Below are positions 57,334 through 64,000 of a DNA stretch of 64,000 nt, piece by piece (position 1 is the first letter of the stretch; every line of letters starts with the position of its first letter). The notes below the pieces were generated by a model. The model was not told where the DNA came from and did not search any database. It was given only the letters and a program-made list of their open reading frames with translations. The stretch spans positions 1-64,000 of the forward strand of contig ML991789.1 in NCBI GenBank assembly GCA_010094025.1. Direction: 5' to 3'. Source of the stretch: Viridothelium virens (lineage: Eukaryota; Ascomycota; Dothideomycetes; Trypetheliales; Trypetheliaceae). Made by a program: the position numbers and the translations under genes.

Positions 57334-58887
57334 ATTGTTCTTTCTGTTTTTTGGAGTTCACGACGCCGGCGTCGGAGGGAAAGAAGGTGTAGGGGCTTTT
57401 ATGTAGACGCTGAACAGATAAAGGAACGAGAAGCACGCGCTATGGTCATCTGGCGCCTACACAGTACCCCTGTCCCAGTCTCGTGCGGTCTGCGCGCTGT
57501 CACGGGAGACGCTGGTACTAGCTCCTACTGTACGGACAATCTTCGGAGCTCTTGGACATAAGATATTCGACGCATTCTACGGAGTACGGAGTCCATAAGA
57601 TGTTAAAACCTGTTGGATGGAGTTGCCTGCCGTGTTGCCAAGAAAATGCCCCCGGATCGATGTCAGAGTTGTTTCGCTAATATCCAGCATCCATATCTGG
57701 TTCTCGCGTTCCGGTGGCGCCTTTGGATCGACATAAGTTCACCGCTTAGTGAACGCTGTATGACTTGAAAATTTGAGACTTTGAGAAATTGGGAGCTACT
57801 CGAATCTCTCAGCGGAGTCAGGGGTCAAGATGTGTATGTTCTCAATTTGAAGCGCGGAGGTTCTTACGTCGCGCGGAAAAGCTCTCGTTCCGTAAGAGGA
57901 CAGAGACAGCTGGGAAACAACAAGGAGAGCTTTTAAAACCCAAAATTAACGAAACATAAACAAAGAACTGGTCATCTGAGAAGAAAGGGATATAAAGGTG
58001 ATAGAAGAGAGAGTGCGCAAAAGCGAAGAAGCTGACAACCTTGACCAAGACGAGTATGAAATCAGGTAAGCATCGTTTCTAGTCTGATACAATCCAGGCC
58101 AATCCAGAATTTTCAGAACGTCACAAAGTTCTCTTGAAGTCCATTGACGGTTACCTGATGTCCAACCGAGGCTCAGGCAATCGAACAGTCACCTCAAATA
58201 CGAAGACCTGCCACAGTGGGTAGTATGCTCAAGTACAAGGCCTATGAAGGTATCTTTGGTGACTGCTGTCATGGCCAACCAAGAATAAATTCGGTGGTGT
58301 TACATCTGTGATGTCAGACGCTCTTCGATCAAGAGCTTGTCAAAGAAGTAGGTATGCATTGTTTCAACTCAGCTTTGGAAATCAGCCATCAACGACATCA
58401 AATGAGAATAAATAGAATCATGAGGTGATACATCTGACCAAACCCCTGAGGTAACGTCGATGAAGGCTCTTGCATGCCAATAGATTGATGAGCACAGTTC
58501 TATGAATTTGACGTTATAGCCCTGCGGAATATATTAAGTGGAATCTTCATAGACTTCAGAAGTGCTCAGGTCTGAAGGGGGTACTCTAAGAGTAAAGTCC
58601 ATGGAAGATTTGAGTTGCAGAAGATGGGATTTACACATTGAAGGTCATTCACCAAGTACAATGAGAAAGGTGATTGGAGAGAAGGCCAATGTCTATATAT
58701 GTACAGGGCATCTAGTAATACACTTTACAGCATCCCTTGTAGCTTTAACCGGTATTCCGTCAACGAAGAACGTCCGTTGGACGTATGATACCCAACTTTT
58801 CCTTCAGATTGAATATAGTCAGCTCGCTCTCCAGGCTGTCCCATCACGAAGACTCTTGCTTACTGAGAGATCCTACACATCTACCGT
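57334..58887. other. Intergenic, tandem minus-strand genes
   Basis: NUC1 promoter and TIM13 3' flank, 1.55 kb. It holds TACGGAGTACGGAGT at 57578-57592. A 170-codon plus-strand frame at 58562-59074 runs antisense over TIM13 exon 2 and is a shadow. Nothing else supported. Confidence 0.45.
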
Positions 58888-59290
58888 TCACAAACTCGTT
58901 CCACCCATCGAACCGGCTTCCTTCTGTATCCTTCCGATGTACTGTCTGCTGACCGTATTCCATGCACCCATGTACTTCTCCATGCACTGTGAGAAGCAAG
59001 TCTCTTCACCTTTGGATAATGAGGAACCCGGTTTTGGGATGCAACGCTCGAAGCAGTGTTCGTTGAGTTTCTAGTCGAAGTGAGTGGATTGTAGAACGAG
59101 ACCGAATCGTATAAGCTGGCGGTAGAGTCTGTATGCAATTTGGATCCTTGAAGATATCAATGGAATCTCATACCTCGACTAATTGTCTTGCATTTTGCAC
59201 CGCTGCCTCTTGTCGAACTTGATTCATGAGGGCGGTCTTAGGGTCTGACGACGCGAAGGTGGACATATTTGCAGCACCTAATGAGTCCAT
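58888..59290 (-). CDS. TIM13: Mitochondrial intermembrane-space chaperone Tim13
   Basis: Two exons, 59290-59174 and 59070-58888, with a 103-bp intron, give 99 aa. The twin CX3C motif of small Tim proteins is exact: HCFERC and, 11 residues later, TCFSQC (full core NEHCFERCIPKPGSSLSKGE then CMEKYMGAWNTVSRQY). Exon 1 gives MDSLGAANMSTFASSDPKTA and the helix NQVRQEAAVQNARQLVEK. An internal ATG 8 codons later (59266) is an alternative start. Tim13 pairs with Tim8 and escorts hydrophobic precursors such as Tim23 across the intermembrane space; it is imported and oxidised by Mia40. The gene is easily missed because both exons are short. Confidence 0.93.
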
Positions 59291-59585
59291 TGCGTCCGCG
59301 CAGCTTCTCCGAGGTAAGTTTATGTTTCGGCACGAAAGGTTGATTGGAGAAGCGAAGTGCGGAAGAGAGACCCAGTTTTCAACGATGCCTCAGGTACCTT
59401 AATGGTTCGAGCTCGCTTTTTAGCGCGGAGGTTTTCCACCGGAGGTTTGGCCGCAAAACCACCAACCTGTCAAGAGCTCACGCGAGAAGAGACGGAGGTC
59501 AATCACAGCGGCCCACAGCTGCCATTAATGCATTCACACGAGCAGGCACGGGAAAAATCGACAATCCTCTGAAGTATTTTTCAAA

Positions 59586-60870
59586 ATGGTCGCGGCCTTC
59601 CTCCGAAGCTGCCTCTGGCTTCTGGCCAGCAGTATTGCGGTTCTCGCTGCTGAAGCAGACGATGGACACAAGCGCATACACGTATGTATCTCTATCGGAC
59701 AGCATCTGAATTGCTTTGCTAAAATCTTATAGCTTCGGACCCATAGTCTTACCTCCGTGAGTCCTCAATCCGCCTACTATTAGTCTTTCCAAATCAATTA
59801 TACAGCAGACTAACCCTCAGGCCCAGCCATACCTCGACTCCGACATGCAGAGCAGATGGTGGGATTTTGGAGCCGATACCGTGATTCGCGCGGACCAGTA
59901 TGTTCGTTTGACTGCAGATCGACCATCTCAAGCAGGTTGGATATTCTCGCGTGTGCCATTAACGGCTACGAATTGGGAGGTATGGAACCCTCCTCTACGA
60001 TGCACCAAATCTACATCCACAATCCATGAATTGTCCCTTCAATTTGCCTCCTCCAACTTCTCTGTATTTCAGGCTGACGGTTCTCGCTCTCTCAGATCGA
60101 AGTCGAATTCTCCATCAAAGGCGCCCATAATCTATACGGCGATGGTATGGCCATGTGGCTCACCAAACAGCGGGGGATGAGTGGTCAAGTATTTGGTCAT
60201 ACCGACAAGTTCGAAGGGCTGGGTATCTTTTTCGATACATACAAGAACAACCGTCCAGGGGTCACCTTCCCTTATATAATGGCCATGATGGGAGATGGAC
60301 AAACCGAATACGAGAAGCACACCGATGGCAAGAGCAATGAACTAGACGGATGTTCCGTATGTACTCCGAATTTGCTCAAATTGACGCTCGCCAATGGAGA
60401 ACACATTCTGTCCACGTTCAGCTCGCTGACATAATATGGAAACTATACAGGCTCGAGGCATCCGCAATGCGCACGTCCCTACCAAAGCCCTCGTCACTTA
60501 TTTCGCCGACAAGAATCTCACCGTCGCGTTGCAGTACAAGAACGAAGACGAATGGACCCCGTGCTTCTCCATCGCGAATGTCAAGATCCCTTCGGTCGCG
60601 TACCTTGGTTTCTCGGCTGAGACAGGCGAGCTGAGCGATAATCACGACATTATCAGTGTGGAGACGAGGAATATGTATCAACCAGCGGGAGGCAGCACGG
60701 ACTCAGGAAGAGGAGGAAACAGAGGGGGAAGCAGGAGAGGAAGGAATGGGAGGAACGAGGGAGGAGGCTGGGGTTGGTTTTTCGTGAAGGTGTTGTTGTT
60801 TGTCATGGCTGTTGGGGGTTCGTACGTAGGGTACACGATGTACAGGGCGAACCAGCGGCCGCGATATTGA
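59586..60870 (+). CDS. L-type lectin-domain cargo receptor (VIP36/Emp46-47 family)
   Basis: Five exons, 59586-59681, 59733-59756, 59827-59979, 60096-60356 and 60451-60870, give 317 aa. The first exon is a signal peptide (FLRSCLWLLASSIAVLAAEA), the second only eight codons. The L-type lectin fold is clear: HSLTSPYLDSDMQSRWWDFG, ADRPSQAGWIFSRVPLTATN, GDGMAMWLTKQRG and LGIFFDTYKNNRP, the last containing the Ca2+/sugar loop. A Gly/Arg-rich linker and one C-terminal transmembrane helix (FFVKVLLFVMAVGGSYVGYT) end in a short basic tail. The exon 3 acceptor may be 59821 instead, adding two residues. It cycles between ER and Golgi carrying glycoproteins. Confidence 0.88.
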
Positions 60871-62072
60871 GTATAAAGGTTCTTTCGTATTGCGCTTTAT
60901 CTCAAGACGTAAGGAAGCATAGCGTTGTTCTTTGTATAGGCCGAAAAGAATTCCATATTATGCAGGTGTATCTATCAAGCAAGATGTGAGATATGAATTT
61001 GACGAGCGCGATATCAATGGAGAAGTGACAACGCGAGACCGCCAATAAGGGAGTTTTAGGTCCTCAGATTAGCTCTCTTCTTTGGTCGTCACTGCCTCCC
61101 ATTACCCGACCGACGGTTGGGCCCAAAGGCCTTACCAGAACGGAAGGTCGGGGTGACTAAAATTTGGCTTTACTCCTTCCGTAGGATGATCATCACGGGA
61201 CTTGTCTCCCAAAATCTCGCAAACTGTAGAGACTTGACTGTTGTACCGCCGCCAAACACCTCAATGTGCAGTAGGATCGATCTTCGTATCAAGCAGACAG
61301 ACCTGGGGAAGTAGTGTTAGCTCGGACAAGATATGCGAACGGCGAAAGTGAACTGAGAGGGTTAGAAGACTTACGGAGCCACGCGCATACGATTGAAAAC
61401 TACTATGTAATTTTGAGTCGCTCATAACCCACGGTCCATTCCTTGGAGGTATGTCCCATGAAGCGTCAGTAGCAAAATGTGTCGTCACAGCGCGCTTAGA
61501 ATGCTAACACGTCTGCTGTGTCCACGCGATCCAATTTCCAAAATACCAACGGCTTCACATAAGTGAGTATAAGCGCCATGTCATGCTTTGGAATCGCCAG
61601 AACGGTACACATGGCGTTGCATAAAGAGGGTCAGCAGCCAGCCAAAGATCCCACAAAAGAGCGCGAGCTCGGTGAGGCAAAGAGGATCATGCGGAGAGTG
61701 CTCGTCAGATTTCTGTTCTTGCGTTTGGTCATTCGAAAGTGGCAACTCTGCCGCAGAACAGCAGAGAAGAGCTCTCCACAGTCGTTAAACGTGAGGTTAT
61801 CATCATTGCAGAACACTATTCACATTAGTAAAATCAGTGTCGTAGTAAAGAACAAAGTTGTGAAATGAAAACAATATGGGGAATGGAGACGTACCCGCAT
61901 GTCCTGAATTGTTGTATGTTGGTTGAGGGAAGTACGAAGTGAAGCTCAAGTATGAAGCCCACTGGCGCGGCTCGGTGCAGGGTTCTTCCATGCCGCCTGC
62001 ACGAGTCTGTTTCTGTAAGGAACAAGACACGCGAGCGGCGCGGATGCACATGACCACTTCATTCACCAAAAC
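60871..62072. other. Intergenic
   Basis: About 1.2 kb between two plus-strand genes. Several short overlapping frames on both strands, none with a motif. No RNA gene recognised. Confidence 0.45.
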
Positions 62073-63754
62073 ATGCCATGGTCGGACTGGCTGCCGGGCT
62101 GGCCGTTGTCTCATAAAGCACAACTTGTTACTGCGGCGAGTGCGTCAGGAGTCCTTGTAGCAAGCGGTATATTTAGCTATCAGGCATTGAGACGTACTCG
62201 AAATGTCGATAGGCTTAAATCTTCTATCCCCGATCTCGACGAAGAGCATAAGTCAAATAGGGTAAGGGCGTGATTTATTTTCTTCAGTCTCGCTGATTCA
62301 TGTATCTTTTATATCCTCATATTATCAAGAGAAGACAAGGAAAGAAACTTGACCCTTCACATATCTCATCTTTCTCAAATTCTACATAATAACGGAGGCC
62401 TCAGCTCACCGAATACGGCGGCGCCTCCTCCCTCTCCGCCGACCCCGACGCCGATTCCCAATACCACGCCTCCCTCGCCACCCGCGCTCGTCGAGGCTCC
62501 TACTCCGAGTCCCTGATTCTCGAGCAGCTCGCCCGCAACCGCGTCTTCCTCACTCCGCAGGGCCTTGAGACCCTCCGCTCTGCCTTCGTCGTCGTTGTCG
62601 GCTGTGGCGGCGTCGGCAGTCACGCTTGTGCTGCGCTTGCTCGTAGCGGCGTCTCTGCCATACGGCTCGTCGACTTTGATCAGGTGACGCTGTCGAGTCT
62701 TAATCGGCATGCGGTAGCGACGCTGGCGGATGTGGGGACGCCGAAGGTGCACTGTTTGAGGCAGAGGCTGGAGCAGGTGGTGCCGTGGTGTCGATTCGAT
62801 TGCCGAAACGAAGTTTTCAGTGTAGAGGCTGCTGGGCGATTGTTGGGGGAGATGGAGGAGGTGGGGAGGGAGGGAAAGGGGAGAAAGGTGGATTGGGTGA
62901 TCGATGCTATTGACAATATCGATAGTAAGGTTGCATTACTGAAGTATTGTGCGGATAACGGGATCAAGGTTATCAGTTCAATGGGGGCTGGGTGCAAGTC
63001 AGACCCCACCCGAGTGCTCGTTGGTGACATCTCTGCGAGCATTGAGGATCCATTATCTCGCGCGACGAGACGACGTTTACGAGCTCAGGGCGTGGTGACT
63101 GGAATTCCATGCATCTTTTCAACCGAAAAGCCAGGCCCAGGAAAGGCGGAATTGTTGCCCTTGCCAGATGAAGAGTTCGACAAGGGAGACGTGGGCGAGT
63201 TAGGCGTTCTACCCGAGTTCAGAATCAGGATTCTGCCAGTTCTAGGCACAATGCCTGCGGTCTTTGGGCTAGCGGCAGCAAATCATGTCATTCTGGAATT
63301 GACAGGATATCCGCATGAGTACCTGGCCAGCAAGGCGCGGGATAAGATGTACGAAGGGATCCAGGCTCAGATACAAGGATCGGAGGAGCGGGTAGCACGT
63401 GCCAGAAGATTCGATGCCGTCGGTCTCAAGGTTCCAGTGACATTGACCGATGTTGGATATCTGGTCGAGGAGGTCTACTATGGTCGAAGTGCTATCAGCG
63501 GGCTAACGACAAGATTGGCTTTAGCAAGATGGAGAAGACCGCCGGAAGACTATCTTGACATGAGTGTTGAGGGACAGAAGAGAGTCAAGCTTGAGATAAG
63601 AGAGCTAGTGTGTATGACTAAGGAGGAGGTAGCGAAGCATGAAAAGGAGGTGTTAAAAGGTTCGAAAACTCCTGAAGACCTGTATGATAAGAACGTCTTG
63701 GATACAGTACAACGGCGTATGGAAGAGGAAAAGCAATACGCAAAATGGCGATAG
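62073..63754 (+). CDS. tRNA threonylcarbamoyladenosine dehydratase (TCD/CsdL, ThiF-like)
   Basis: Two exons, 62073-62261 and 62405-63754, with a 143-bp intron, give 512 aa. An N-terminal hydrophobic segment (AASASGVLVASGIFSYQALR) suits anchoring in the mitochondrial outer membrane, as in yeast Tcd1/Tcd2. The ThiF/E1-like adenylation fold follows: VVVVGCGGVGSHACAALARS (ATP loop), IRLVDFDQVTLSSLNRHAVA, VIDAIDNIDSKVALLKYCAD and VISSMGAGCKSDPTRVLVGD. It adenylates and cyclises t6A at position 37 of ANN-decoding tRNAs to ct6A. The spliced join (SNR-LTEYGG) is supported by frame and length. Confidence 0.92.
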
Positions 63755-64000
63755 ACCAATGTAAATAGCATTCAATGGCTCCTTGTGTATATCTAAATGT
63801 TAACAGTATTGATCAGTAAGGTTGACTTCAGGAGACTTTCGCCGTTTAAGAGCATTGTAGGTTCCGACATAGCGAAGGTGCCAGCTTATGAAAGATGCTC
63901 TTGTCCATGGAGCTATTACTATTATTGGGACGACTTTCACAGTCGGGATATTTTCGTTATCATGAGAAAAAGTCCAAGACATATCATGTCTAATCTTTGG

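Noticed and set aside
58562-59074. 170-codon plus-strand frame
   Set aside because: It is antisense to TIM13 exon 2, which has an exact twin-CX3C motif.
1-64000. CRISPR arrays, operon structures and rRNA genes
   Set aside because: None seen; genome organisation is clearly fungal with spliced single genes.

Overview
The window is nuclear DNA from a filamentous ascomycete (Pezizomycotina). The evidence is compact genes with many short GT-AG introns (about 48-125 bp), a Pezizomycotina-type PEX26, a Zn2Cys6 regulator, a DUF7707 surface protein, a fungal NACHT/ankyrin STAND protein, and a left-edge DNA transposon relic with C-to-T style decay typical of RIP. I cannot name the genus or class. No rRNA, tRNA, CRISPR array or complete mobile element was recognised.

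Layout. 1-1951: transposon debris (a hAT-like 5' end with BED-type zinc finger remains, plus a small inverted-repeat-bounded block), then gene-poor DNA. 1952-5467: head-to-head pair of the splicing factor CWC24 and an Acinus-like SAP/RSB/RGG protein. 6305-10728: a receptor-shaped DUF7707 membrane protein, an Asp/Glu/hydantoin-type amino-acid racemase and a second single-pass membrane protein. 12160-20293: NCS1 nucleobase permease, SAM methyltransferase, mitochondrial phosphate carrier, small secreted protein, a decayed coding tract and a dienelactone-hydrolase-like enzyme. 20999-28565: Zn2Cys6 transcription factor, then a divergent TauD-type dioxygenase / MFS transporter pair. 29813-37781: core genes PDA1 (pyruvate dehydrogenase E1 alpha), DRS2 (P4 flippase) and MRPL17 (mL46), all on the minus strand.

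38341-52161 is more accessory: a NACHT-ankyrin protein, a coiled-coil orphan, PEX26, a PARN-like deadenylase, an F-box-like protein, a repeat-bearing secreted protein and an unresolved locus. 52343-64000: an MDR-family oxidoreductase, a truncated cytochrome P450 relic, a coiled-coil orphan, NUC1 endonuclease, TIM13 (a 99-aa gene split by an intron), an L-type lectin of the secretory pathway and a TCD-type tRNA t6A dehydratase.

Functionally the window mixes mitochondrial genes (phosphate carrier, PDA1, mL46, NUC1, TIM13, TCD-like), trafficking genes (DRS2, lectin, PEX26), RNA processing genes (CWC24, Acinus-like, PARN-like) and environment-facing genes (permease, TauD plus MFS, racemase, secreted and single-pass surface proteins, NLR-like protein). 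Splice sites were placed by eye from GT/AG signals and reading frame; most junctions keep frame and family motifs, and the uncertain ones are flagged. No wholly new system is proven; the best leads are the NLR-like locus, the receptor-shaped DUF7707 protein, the divergent dioxygenase/transporter pair, the Acinus/CWC24 pair and the repeat-bearing secreted protein.
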